Source: PVC group bacterium
GTDB lineage: Bacteria > GCA-001730085 > JADFSZ01
DNA: 8,893 nt
Direction of reading: 5' to 3'
NCBI GenBank assembly: GCA_022560555.1
Contig: JADFSZ010000063.1
Span: forward strand, 1 to 8,893
Below are positions 1 to 6,358 of the stretch, one piece after another (within the stretch, counting starts at the first letter, position 1; every line of letters starts with the position of its first letter). Both the position numbers and the translations under genes were made by a program. The notes beneath the pieces are model-generated. The model was not told the origin of the DNA, did not search any database, and was given only the letters and a program-made list of their open reading frames with translations.

Positions 1-138
1 CCATGTTCCGCTTGTTATGACTGATAAGTATCGCTTAAATATCCATTCTCTATTCTCTCTCTATAAAAGCTTTTTTCTAAAAAAATTCTCCTAAACATTT
101 CCCTTTTAAAAAGATCTTCTTCCTAAAAGATTCTGTCT

Positions 139-1179
139 TTACGCTGCGTTCTCTTTAAAAATATCCTTGAGCTGCGCTAAAACATGTTCAGGACGAATTT
201 TCAGCAAACATTGATATCGGTCATGGCTTAAAGGACATGTCCTCCTGAAGCACGGAGAACACCGGACAGACTCATAAAAAACGGACACATGTTCACCCAG
301 CGGACGTGTTTTTTTCGGATCCGTTGACCCGAAAATAACGATTGTAGGCACCCCCAGAGCCGCACTCAGGTGCGCAACGCCGGAATCGTTGCAAATCATC
401 ACGCGGCATCGCTGAATCAGTCCTGCGAGCTGGCCGGTATCCGTTTTTCCGGCTAGAGAAATCGTATGGTCCGGATCATCCTTCGAGAGAGCTTCCGCGA
501 GATTTTCTTCACTCCCTGTGCCAAAAACAACGATTTTAGCATGATGTTCTTTTATTAAACTTTTTTTCAATTCTTGAAAATATTCTAAAGGCCACTGTTT
601 GGCCGGGCCATAATGGGCCCCGGGACAAAAACCGACAAGTAAATCATTTTCGGCAAGCCATTGAAGAGGTATCTGTGTGCCGCCAAAATCCACTCCTTTG
701 GGTAAGCTAAACAAAGGTATTTTCCCCTCTCGTGTATTGTCTTGATCCACAATATATTGGTAGGTTTCCACATGATGTCTCGCCTTCCATTTTTTTGGAT
801 CATATTTTATCGGATGTGTTAAAAACCGCTTTCGGGCGTATCGATCAAACCCATAACGTTTTTTAACATCACCTAAAAACATCTCCATGGCCGTTGAAAA
901 TGAATTTGTAAACAAAAATCCCTTATCGAAATTTTTTTTTCTTAATATTTTTGCTGTTTCATAAACTCTTCGGAACCCAAAAAAGTCTCTTCTCTTTTGA
1001 ATGCCGATCACCTCATCAAATAAAGGTGATTTTTGAAAAAGCGAAACCAGATTTTCGCGGATAAGCAAAGTGATGTGAGCATCAGGGTGCAATTTGCGCA
1101 TCTGCTCCACAGCCGGCAGCATCATGACGGCATCTCCCAACCAGTTAGGAGATCTGATAAGAATTTTTAATGTACGCAT
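139..1179 (-). CDS. waaF: Lipopolysaccharide heptosyltransferase II (GT9 family)
   Basis: This enzyme adds the second L-glycero-D-manno-heptose to the inner core of LPS, using ADP-heptose, on the cytoplasmic face of the inner membrane. The 346-residue length is normal for WaaF. The N-terminus carries the family motif RSPNWLGDAVM (residues 9-19) with the expected acidic residue D15. The donor-binding half has PGAHYGPAKQW (186-196) and NDSGVAHLSAALG (264-276). Near the C-terminus, four cysteines (C307, C310, C315, C324) match the CSPC...C pattern usual in WaaF. The ATG at 1177-1179 is chosen because the family N-terminus begins there and an in-frame TAG lies 12 bp upstream. I see no good Shine-Dalgarno before it. 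It follows msbA on the same strand, but a tRNA gene on the other strand lies between them. No promoter of its own is evident, so it may depend on msbA read-through. WaaC or another GT9 enzyme is less likely, given the cysteine motif. Confidence 0.9.
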   Translation of the reverse strand: MRTLKILIRSPNWLGDAVMMLPAVEQMRKLHPDAHITLLIRENLVSLFQKSPLFDEVIGIQKRRDFFGFRRVYETAKILRKKNFDKGFLFTNSFSTAMEMFLGDVKKRYGFDRYARKRFLTHPIKYDPKKWKARHHVETYQYIVDQDNTREGKIPLFSLPKGVDFGGTQIPLQWLAENDLLVGFCPGAHYGPAKQWPLEYFQELKKSLIKEHHAKIVVFGTGSEENLAEALSKDDPDHTISLAGKTDTGQLAGLIQRCRVMICNDSGVAHLSAALGVPTIVIFGSTDPKKTRPLGEHVSVFYESVRCSPCFRRTCPLSHDRYQCLLKIRPEHVLAQLKDIFKENAA

Positions 1180-1196
1180 GAAAGATTTCGACTAAA

Positions 1197-1225
1197 TTGA
1201 CTCTTCTGATTCATTCTGGTAGAAT
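1197..1225 (+). promoter_or_regulatory. Sigma70-type promoter for tRNA-Val
   Basis: A -35 box TTGACT (1197-1202) and a -10 box TAGAAT (1220-1225) are separated by exactly 17 bp. Both boxes match the sigma70 consensus at five of six bases. The predicted transcription start near 1232 leaves only a few bases before the tRNA 5' end at 1236, so the pre-tRNA leader would be very short. The -35 box starts 18 bp from the waaF start codon, which is divergent. Confidence 0.75.
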
Positions 1226-1235
1226 TCTCGATTTT

Positions 1236-1312
1236 GGGCGCTTAGCTCAGTTGGTTAGAGCATATGCCTTACAAGCATAGGGTCACAGGTTCGAATCCTG
1301 TAGCGCCCACCA
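1236..1312 (+). tRNA. tRNA-Val (anticodon UAC)
   Basis: The sequence folds as a full cloverleaf. The acceptor stem is GGGCGCT (1236-1242) with AGCGCCC (1302-1308). The D stem is GCTC/GAGC (1245-1248 and 1258-1261). The anticodon stem is TATGC/GCATA (1263-1267 and 1275-1279) around the loop CTTACAA, and the anticodon TAC lies at 1270-1272. The T stem is ACAGG/CCTGT around TTCGAAT (1290-1296). The discriminator is A1309 and CCA is encoded (1310-1312). UAC reads GUA and, with wobble, other valine codons. It is the only plus-strand gene in the window. It diverges from waaF and converges on msbA, whose stop codon is 37 bp away. No intrinsic terminator is visible after it. Confidence 0.96.
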
Positions 1313-1349
1313 TTTTCCCTCCGGGTTACATCGTCATGCTGAAGACATC

Positions 1350-3191
1350 CTAGATTTGAAATTGCAACTCACACATCTTACGATAAATCGGATTGGAATC
1401 TATGAGAACCTGGTGTGTTCCCTCCCCGACAATACGTCCTTGGTCCAAAACAAATATTTTATGAGCATGAATGATCGTTGAGAGTCTATGCGCAACCGCA
1501 ATCACGGTACGGCCTTTCATCAACGTGTCAATCGCATCCTGAACAAGCTTTTCTGACTCCGTATCCAAAGACGATGTTGCTTCATCCAAAATTAAAATAG
1601 GCGGATTTTTCATCAAGGCTCTTGCGATGGCTAATCGCTGTTTTTGACCGCCCGAAAGCTTGACACCCCGCTCACCAATCACCGTTTGATACCCATCCGG
1701 AAGATTCTTGATGAACTCATGGGCATGCGCTTGTTTGGCCGCCCTAAAGAGCTCATCGTTGTTCCATTCTTTTTTACCATAAGCTATGTTGCCTTCGACT
1801 GTATCGTTAAACAAAATCGTGTCTTGTGTGACCATGCCGATCATATTTCTTAGCGATGACAATTCCAAATCACGAATATCAATCCCGTCGAGAATAATCG
1901 CACCTTTTGAAACATCATAAAACCGCGGAATCAGATTGAGAATTGTTGTTTTTCCTCCACCGCTCGCCCCAACAAACGCCACAACCTCTGATTTTTTGAC
2001 CGTAAAATTAATATCCGTCAGGATACACCCATTCGGGTCATACATGAAATCCACATGGCAAAACTCCAGTTTATCATGAAAATCTTTAACCTTTTTGGCA
2101 TGAGGTTTACTCACAATCTCAGGGTGTGTATCCAACACATCGTAAATACGCTCGCTTGCGGCAAGCATCATCTGAACAACACCGTTAACTTTTCCGAGCT
2201 TTTTAAACGGATTCAACATAGAAATCAGAGCCACCACAAACAGCAAGAACTGCCCTTTCGTCAAAGACTCTTCCAGTACCATTTGTCCGCCATAAACAAG
2301 AATCCCAACCACCCCGATGGCTCCGACAATATCCATGAGAGGGGGAAGAAGGTTTTTCCTCTTCTCAAAACTCATATACGTTTTATATAGCTTTCGGTTT
2401 TCTTTGCGAAATTTTTGAATCTCATAAGGCTCCATCGCAAAAGCCTTCACAATCCGAATTCCCGTTATGGTTTCATGAAGAATGCTGGAGAGTCCCCCGA
2501 GTCTTTTTTGCCATGAAGCACTGATCTGCTTTAGACGTTTCCCAATTTGTATAATCGGAATCATCAACACGGGAATCAGGCATAGGCTGAAGAGCGCCAG
2601 GCGGGGTTCACAGAAAAATAATATGATAGAATAAAATAGAATCTGGACCGGTTCAAAGACGACTTCACAGACCCCCTTGGTGACGCCGGTTCGCACAAGA
2701 GCAATGTCATTTGTAAAACGGGCGATAAGCTCTCCGGTCTTGGCTTTCGTAAAGTAATGAACAGATAGATGCTGGAGATGGCTATAAACCTCATTTCGTA
2801 TGTCTTGGACTACTTTTTGACCAAGCCGCGCAATAAGATAATTTTTTATAAAACCCACAATTCCTTTTAAGACAATGACCACCAAGAGAAATAAAGCGAT
2901 GACAACCAACATGTCTCTTGGGTTCTTATCCAGGAAAAATCGATTAATTCCCAATTTAACTGTGTCAATCCTGCCGGAAGGTTTCTCAACGTGAGAAATA
3001 TCAAAAATCCGAATCGGCTCATGACTGATAACAAGAACCTTATCCACAACAGGCACAACGGCCGACAGAGATATCACATGCAGGGCACTAAAAAGGATCA
3101 TGGAGATCACAATGATCACCAAAGATACTTTATAGGGAATCAGATACCGGAAGATACGCCATGGCGAGCGGTTCTGTTCAGCAGACGACAT
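1350..3191 (-). CDS. msbA: Lipid A export ABC transporter, MsbA-type (fused permease and ATPase)
   Basis: This inner-membrane ABC exporter half-transporter is expected to dimerise and flip lipid A-core across the membrane using ATP. The N-terminal half holds about six membrane segments (roughly residues 18-345), with a longish first periplasmic loop around residues 55-90. The ATPase half has Walker A GASGGGKT (408-415), a Q-loop glutamine (456), the signature LSGGQ (512-516), Walker B ILILDEA (532-538) and the switch histidine in AVAHRLS (568). The full length of 613 residues is slightly longer than typical MsbA (about 580). An in-frame GTG at 3195-3197 would add two residues, but AAGGAAGTG (3203-3195) lies directly on it. 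Spacing of 5 nt from AGGAAG favours the ATG at 3189-3191. The nearby waaF supports a lipid A or core role over a drug or peptide exporter, though ABCB-type families are hard to tell apart by sequence. Confidence 0.85.
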   Translation of the reverse strand: MSSAEQNRSPWRIFRYLIPYKVSLVIIVISMILFSALHVISLSAVVPVVDKVLVISHEPIRIFDISHVEKPSGRIDTVKLGINRFFLDKNPRDMLVVIALFLLVVIVLKGIVGFIKNYLIARLGQKVVQDIRNEVYSHLQHLSVHYFTKAKTGELIARFTNDIALVRTGVTKGVCEVVFEPVQILFYSIILFFCEPRLALFSLCLIPVLMIPIIQIGKRLKQISASWQKRLGGLSSILHETITGIRIVKAFAMEPYEIQKFRKENRKLYKTYMSFEKRKNLLPPLMDIVGAIGVVGILVYGGQMVLEESLTKGQFLLFVVALISMLNPFKKLGKVNGVVQMMLAASERIYDVLDTHPEIVSKPHAKKVKDFHDKLEFCHVDFMYDPNGCILTDINFTVKKSEVVAFVGASGGGKTTILNLIPRFYDVSKGAIILDGIDIRDLELSSLRNMIGMVTQDTILFNDTVEGNIAYGKKEWNNDELFRAAKQAHAHEFIKNLPDGYQTVIGERGVKLSGGQKQRLAIARALMKNPPILILDEATSSLDTESEKLVQDAIDTLMKGRTVIAVAHRLSTIIHAHKIFVLDQGRIVGEGTHQVLIDSNPIYRKMCELQFQI

Positions 3192-3272
3192 TTTCACTTC
3201 CTTATGATATTAAACTTACATAACGTTGCGCAAATTTATACTGTAATATAAACCACTAGAATGTTTAAAAAC

Positions 3273-3321
3273 AAAAAAAGGCATACTGCGAATGAGTGCA
3301 CTCTTCTGCCAGTATGCCTTT
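3273..3321 (-). terminator. Intrinsic terminator after the zinc-ribbon gene
   Basis: The arms AAAGGCATACTG (3277-3288) and CAGTATGCCTTT (3310-3321) form a perfect 12-bp stem. Inside it, GAGTGCACTC (3294-3303) is itself a palindrome, flanked by GAA/TTC, so the hairpin can extend inward with small bulges. On the minus strand the stem runs straight into a T tract (the A run at 3273-3279 on the plus strand), as expected for Rho-independent termination. It starts 18 bp after the stop of the small zinc-ribbon gene and separates it from msbA. The T tract is present only on the minus-strand side, so it should act in one direction. Confidence 0.85.
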
Positions 3322-3338
3322 AATATTGACTTACAAGA

Positions 3339-3479
3339 CTATTTCCCTAAGATGCGATACATTCCCGTCCCACACTCCGGGCATTTCCCCTTCATCGCTT
3401 TACGTCCATTTTTCATCGTAACTTCGCTAGCATCGTTCATTTCTCTCTTAGCTTTACATTTAACACAATATGCCTCCAC
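3339..3479 (-). CDS. Small zinc-ribbon protein, DUF5679-like
   Basis: This 46-residue protein has two CxxC pairs, CVKC near the N-terminus and CPEC near the C-terminus, about 28 residues apart, as in a zinc ribbon. The text between them (KREM, a TMKNGR core, then KGKCPECG and MYRI) resembles the small DUF5679 family, whose members start with an EAYCVKC-like motif. The function is unknown; a nucleic-acid or protein-binding role is only a guess. The start is GTG at 3477-3479, because a very strong Shine-Dalgarno AAGGAGGT (3493-3486) sits 7 nt upstream and the protein then begins at the conserved part. An ATG at 3519-3521 would add 14 residues but would place the SD inside the gene. A GTG at 3483-3485 touches the SD. 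It lies between a pilin-like gene and msbA and has its own terminator. Confidence 0.8.
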   Translation of the reverse strand: MEAYCVKCKAKREMNDASEVTMKNGRKAMKGKCPECGTGMYRILGK

Positions 3480-3485
3480 ACGCAC

Positions 3486-3493
3486 ACCTCCTT
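3486..3493 (-). promoter_or_regulatory. Strong ribosome binding site that fixes the zinc-ribbon start
   Basis: AAGGAGGT is a near-perfect anti-16S match. It is 7 nt (counted from AGGAGG) before the GTG at 3477-3479 and inside the longer reading frame that begins at 3521. It therefore argues for the short 46-residue product and for high translation. Confidence 0.75.
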
Positions 3494-3539
3494 CCTTCAT
3501 ACCCTCTAAAATCCGATTCATACCTAAAAAGACACCCAG

Positions 3540-3569
3540 ACGCTAACACAAAGCCCCCCCCCTTGTCAA
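3540..3569 (-). promoter_or_regulatory. Possible promoter of the zinc-ribbon gene with a poly-G spacer
   Basis: A consensus -35 box TTGACA lies at 3569-3564 on the minus strand and is followed at once by A and nine G's. The only -10-like hexamers at 17-18 bp are poor (TTAGCG or TAGCGT). The -35 is half of a 12-bp palindrome (3564-3575). The placement, about 55 nt of leader before the GTG at 3479, would be sensible, but the weak -10 keeps confidence low. Confidence 0.3.
3554..3562. repeat. Nine-base C/G homopolymer
   Basis: There are nine C's in a row on the plus strand, in the gap between the pilin-like gene and the zinc-ribbon gene. A second C run of six (3586-3591) lies 23 bp away in the same orientation; both are preceded by AG. 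Long C/G runs are rare elsewhere in this window. Such runs can vary in length by strand slippage, and this one lies where a promoter spacer could be. Confidence 0.8.
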
Positions 3570-3575
3570 TTGACA
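3564..3575. repeat. Perfect 12-bp palindrome TGTCAATTGACA
   Basis: The sequence equals its own reverse complement over all 12 bases and places a TTGACA hexamer on each strand, head to head. It could be an operator for a dimeric regulator, overlapping -35 boxes, or chance. It lies in the only gap between the pilin-like gene and the zinc-ribbon gene. Confidence 0.5.
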
Positions 3576-3617
3576 TCAATCTGAGCCCCCCTATCTAGGC
3601 GGCACAAAATACTATAA

Positions 3618-4148
3618 CTATTTTATGTTCCATTGACTTAGATCGTTTCTGAAATTCGAAGGGAATATATCCGTGGTGTACGATTGAGTTTGCTCTTCAC
3701 GTTTCGCTTTAACGGATATCGTAAGCATGTGTATCGTGCTGGGATCACCTCCGCCGGGAACCACCTCACCCCCCGCAAGATTCCAGTAACGGATCGTCAA
3801 TCCGCCGGGCGCCTCTAGGTGGCTCACAAGCGGCACACCATTTCTGAGAATCTGATTGCCGAAAACAGTCACATGAACATCCGTGTTGTTCGTATCCGTA
3901 AATCGGATTTCATCCGCCGTAAAAACGGTAATCTCCCCCGGAGACCGCAGGCGATTTAAATCCATCACCAAGCGATCGAATCCGGCACGAAATTCATCAT
4001 GCAAATTTTTCGTATCTAAAAACACAAAGTGAGCTTGCAGCGCTTCACCCAATAAAAAAACTGTCACTCCTGAAACAACCGTGAGTATGACAATAGTCAA
4101 AATGATCTCAACGATAGTCACACCGCGATGAGAGCCCCTCATACGCAT
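3618..4148 (-). CDS. Prepilin-like protein with type IV methylation motif (minor pilin or pseudopilin)
   Basis: This 176-residue protein begins with a short basic leader ending in glycine (MRMRGSHRG). Then comes VTIVEIILTIVIL, a class III prepilin signal with cleavage expected after G9 and the conserved glutamate at mature position 5 (E14). The hydrophobic helix runs to about residue 34. The middle and end (a DRLVMDLNRLRS helix, then the strand-rich pattern EIRFTDTNN, QILRNGVPL and LTIRYWN) resemble GspJ/PilW-type minor pilins. It would be cut and methylated by a prepilin peptidase and built into a type IV pilus or type II secretion pseudopilus; none of those genes is in the window. It starts 66 bp after the rho stop with no terminator between them, so it may share the rho transcript. 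No strong Shine-Dalgarno is seen before the ATG. An alternative ATG two codons later is possible. Confidence 0.8.
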   Translation of the reverse strand: MRMRGSHRGVTIVEIILTIVILTVVSGVTVFLLGEALQAHFVFLDTKNLHDEFRAGFDRLVMDLNRLRSPGEITVFTADEIRFTDTNNTDVHVTVFGNQILRNGVPLVSHLEAPGGLTIRYWNLAGGEVVPGGGDPSTIHMLTISVKAKREEQTQSYTTDIFPSNFRNDLSQWNIK

Positions 4149-4214
4149 AAATTTATATTCTCAGGGTTTACCAACAGGCATAAAAAGATGTTTTGGCTCT
4201 TAATCAAATTTCGA

Positions 4215-5606
4215 TCAACTTAACTTTTCTGAGTTAATCGACATGAGAAATTCTATATTGTTCTTTGTTTTTCCCAGTCTTGCTTTTAACAGCTCCATTG
4301 CTTCAATCACATTTAACTCACTGAGAGCTTTTCTTAACACCCAAATTTTTGCGAGCTCATCCGGATGCATAAGCAATTCTTCCCGGCGTGTTCCCGAGCG
4401 ATTGATATCAATGGCCGGGAAAACACGGCGGTCACAAAGACGACGGTCTAACACCAGTTCCATATTTCCGGTTCCTTTAAACTCTTCAAATATGACTTCA
4501 TCCATACGGCTTCCTGTTTCGATCAACGCCGTGGCCATAATGGTCAAACTTCCGCCCTCTTCAATGTTTCTCGCCGCACCAAAAAACCTCTTGGGTTTGT
4601 GAAGGGCATTCGAATCAATCCCTCCGGAAAGTATCTTTCCGCTATGAGGGACAATGATGTTATAGGCCCGTGCTAAGCGTGTAATACTATCGAGAAGGAT
4701 CACAACATCCTTTTTGTGCTCCACAAGGCGTTTGGCTTTTTCGATCACCATCTCGGCCACTTGAACATGGCGCTCGGGGGGTTCGTCAAAGGTCGAGGAG
4801 ATCACCTCTCCATTCACCGTACGCTCCATATCCGTCACTTCTTCCGGACGTTCATCAATCAAAAGAACAATAATCACCACATCCGGGTGATTGGTTGTAA
4901 TGCTGTTCGCCATCCTTTGAAGAAGAACGGTTTTCCCCGTTCGAGGAGGGGCCACAATCAGTCCGCGCTGCCCCTTGCCGACAGGGGTTAGCAAATCCAT
5001 GATCCTCATGGAAATATGCTCCGGATCTGTTTCTAAAAAGAATCTCTCTCTCGGAAAGTACGGCGTCAGATTGTCAAAAAGCATTTTATCTTTGGCCTTC
5101 TCCGGATCATCCCCATTGATTGATTCAACCCTCAAAAGGGCAAAGTAACGCTCCCCTTCTTTGGGAGGACGGATTTGACCAGAAACCGTGTCTCCTGTGC
5201 GCAGGTTAAACAAACGAATTTGGGATGGAGAAATATAAATATCATCCGGCCCGGGGAGATAATTGCAATTAGGGCTCCGTAGAAATCCGAACCCGTCCGG
5301 CAGCGTTTCCAGAACCCCTTCACCGAACATGAGCCCATCACTTTCGGTTTGCGCTTTGAGGATTTCAAACACAATGTCCGCTTTTTTGAGATTGCCATAA
5401 TTCTCAACTTTGAGCTCACGAGCCAGTGTTGTCAATTCGGAGGAATTCATTTCTTTCAATTTAACAATATTCATACCTTCAGAAGGGCGTCCTTTTTGGG
5501 CAAGCTCCGTGCTAGGGGCCTTATCTTTGGATTCGTTTACTTGCGCGGAACTCCCTTTCGGCGATTTCGTTTTTACGGCTTCCTTTTTTGATGTAGCTTT
5601 TTCCAT
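4215..5606 (-). CDS. rho: Transcription termination factor Rho
   Basis: Rho is a ring-shaped RNA helicase that ends transcription of untranslated RNA. This 463-residue protein has a basic, low-complexity N-terminal extension (1-44), then a Rho-N helical region (45-86). Next is the RNA-binding fold with DGFGFLR (104-110) and, from about 200, the ATPase. That part shows Walker A APPRTGKT (219-226), catalytic DERPEEV (251-257), Walker B VVILLDS (301-307), the Q-loop GGIDSNA (329-335), the R-loop region ETGSRMDE (363-370) and FKGTG (376-380). The Walker A reads PRTGKT where E. coli has PKAGKT. The start ATG at 5604-5606 has AGAGAGG 10 nt upstream. An inner ATG at 5472-5474 would remove the extension, but its only SD-like bases lie one base away. 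The start lies inside the 3' end of coaE (34-bp overlap), suggesting coupled translation. Confidence 0.97.
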   Translation of the reverse strand: MEKATSKKEAVKTKSPKGSSAQVNESKDKAPSTELAQKGRPSEGMNIVKLKEMNSSELTTLARELKVENYGNLKKADIVFEILKAQTESDGLMFGEGVLETLPDGFGFLRSPNCNYLPGPDDIYISPSQIRLFNLRTGDTVSGQIRPPKEGERYFALLRVESINGDDPEKAKDKMLFDNLTPYFPRERFFLETDPEHISMRIMDLLTPVGKGQRGLIVAPPRTGKTVLLQRMANSITTNHPDVVIIVLLIDERPEEVTDMERTVNGEVISSTFDEPPERHVQVAEMVIEKAKRLVEHKKDVVILLDSITRLARAYNIIVPHSGKILSGGIDSNALHKPKRFFGAARNIEEGGSLTIMATALIETGSRMDEVIFEEFKGTGNMELVLDRRLCDRRVFPAIDINRSGTRREELLMHPDELAKIWVLRKALSELNVIEAMELLKARLGKTKNNIEFLMSINSEKLS

Positions 5607-6165
5607 ACGTTTTCAACCTCTCTTTTTAATTTAAAACGTGATCCATTATTTCGGATACAAAAATCAGCCCTTTTGACTTTTGATTTCGATGACTGTTGTT
5701 TGGATATCATAAATTCGACTTGGTTTTTTGACCATCCCTGCTTCTGTTTACGTTGTATTTGAAGATATTCAGGGCTGTGAACGACAACGATATAGTCAAA
5801 TAGATTTTGGATACGCACCTCATAAAGGAGAGGAATGTCGGCAATAATAATCTTTGCTTTCGATTTTTTAAGATGCCATTTAATCTCCCTGAGCACATAG
5901 GGATGGATGATCGCGTTATAAACGGGGTATTTTGATTTCTGGCGAGTGAGCCTTTTGAGTATTTCTCCTCGGTTTAGTGTGTTGTTCTTATCTCTAACAT
6001 CTTCTCCGAATAAACGGATGACCTGTTTTTGCAAGCGGGCATTGTGATCAAGCAAGTCGTGCACAATTGTGTCCGCGCTGATAATATGCGCGCCAAATTG
6101 CTCAAAAAAAAACTTGCGAGGGTTTTCCCGCAGGCGATTCCGCCTGTCAACCCAACCTTCAGCAT
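5573..6165 (-). CDS. coaE: Dephospho-CoA kinase, reading frame broken at a T9 run
   Basis: CoaE phosphorylates dephospho-CoA to coenzyme A, the last step of the pathway. The ATG at 6163-6165 opens [15 protein letters not shown] with the P-loop (residues 5-15). After the serine codon at position 18, nine T's (6112-6104) follow, and the frame runs on for a total of only 63 residues to a stop at 5974. Stepping back one base in the T run continues as [15 protein letters not shown], which matches the family. The protein then carries the DIPLLYE region, the basic lid around [11 protein letters not shown] and the C-terminal [11 protein letters not shown]. The joined protein would be 197 residues, normal for CoaE. 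The downstream frame alone (from a GTG at 6062-6064) lacks the P-loop. Causes could be a missed base in sequencing, transcriptional slippage, -1 ribosomal slippage, or a real mutation. It follows polA, a neighbour seen in other bacteria too, and overlaps rho by 34 bp. The SD is weak. Confidence 0.88.
6104..6112 (-). other. T9 slippage site inside coaE
   Basis: The upstream frame reads AGT TTT TTT TTG. It therefore contains the heptamer T TTT TTT in the phase required for -1 ribosomal slippage, and a run long enough for RNA polymerase slippage. A shift of -1, or one added U, restores the CoaE frame with family-like residues directly after it. Whether it is used in the cell or is a length error in the read cannot be told from the sequence. 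Confidence 0.6.
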
Positions 6166-6270
6166 ATGACGAATGATTTCCCCACTATTGGTTTTGCGTG
6201 TATAACACTGGAACTGATTTACCCCGAAGATTTTGCGAATGGAGAATTATTGTTATCTGATTTTCCCTAG

Positions 6271-6306
6271 CCCCTGATGTGACTTGAGGAGGCCTCTCAT
6301 TACAGG
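6271..6306. repeat. Imperfect dyad in the coaE leader
   Basis: The arms CCTGATGTGA (6273-6282) and TCATTACAGG (6297-6306) pair at seven of ten positions, around a core that holds the perfect palindrome GAGGCCTC (6289-6296). It lies between the polA stop and coaE, just after the predicted transcription start near 6323. No T run follows on the minus strand, so a classical terminator is not supported; a leader structure is possible. Confidence 0.35.
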
Positions 6307-6329
6307 ACTTCTCTTACAAAGCTACTGTT

Positions 6330-6358
6330 CTTTTAACCTATGCGTAAATATTTGTCAA
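6330..6358 (-). promoter_or_regulatory. Promoter for coaE-rho
   Basis: A perfect -35 box TTGACA (6358-6353) is followed after 17 bp by TAAAAG (6335-6330), four of six to the -10 consensus. It begins 13 bp past the polA stop codon, in a 205-bp gap that otherwise holds no gene, and points to coaE. The predicted start near 6323 gives a leader of about 158 nt before the coaE ATG. It would drive coaE, rho and possibly the pilin-like gene independently of polA. Confidence 0.6.

Noticed and set aside
1-138. A plus-strand frame open from the window edge to a TAA at 92-94 (30 codons), and a 27-codon minus-strand frame, in the AT-rich end of the window.
   Set aside because: Both are too short to exceed chance, the first is cut by the edge, and neither has a recognisable motif. 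More sequence to the left is needed to tell whether a convergent gene ends here.
1236-1312. tRNA gene as an integration site of a mobile element.
   Set aside because: No repeat of the tRNA 3' end, integrase or foreign-looking genes are present in the window.
3191-3272. A promoter for msbA in the gap after the terminator.
   Set aside because: TATAAA-like and TAATAT-like hexamers exist on the minus strand, but none has a reasonable -35 at 16-18 bp, so no site can be chosen, although a promoter is expected there.
4243-4991. Plus-strand frames of 119 and 91 codons opposite rho.
   Set aside because: They are antisense to highly conserved Rho ATPase motifs and resemble no protein family.
5573-6064. 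A separate 163-residue gene starting at the GTG 6062-6064.
   Set aside because: It would be CoaE without its ATP-binding loop. Family similarity continues upstream of the GTG in the same frame up to the T run, so it is the 3' part of coaE.
5974-6165. A separate 63-residue gene with a P-loop.
   Set aside because: Only its first 18-20 residues look like a protein family (CoaE); the rest is the wrong-frame reading after the T9 run.
6271-6306. Intrinsic terminator for polA.
   Set aside because: The dyad is imperfect and has no T run after it on the minus strand, and it lies downstream of the predicted coaE promoter.
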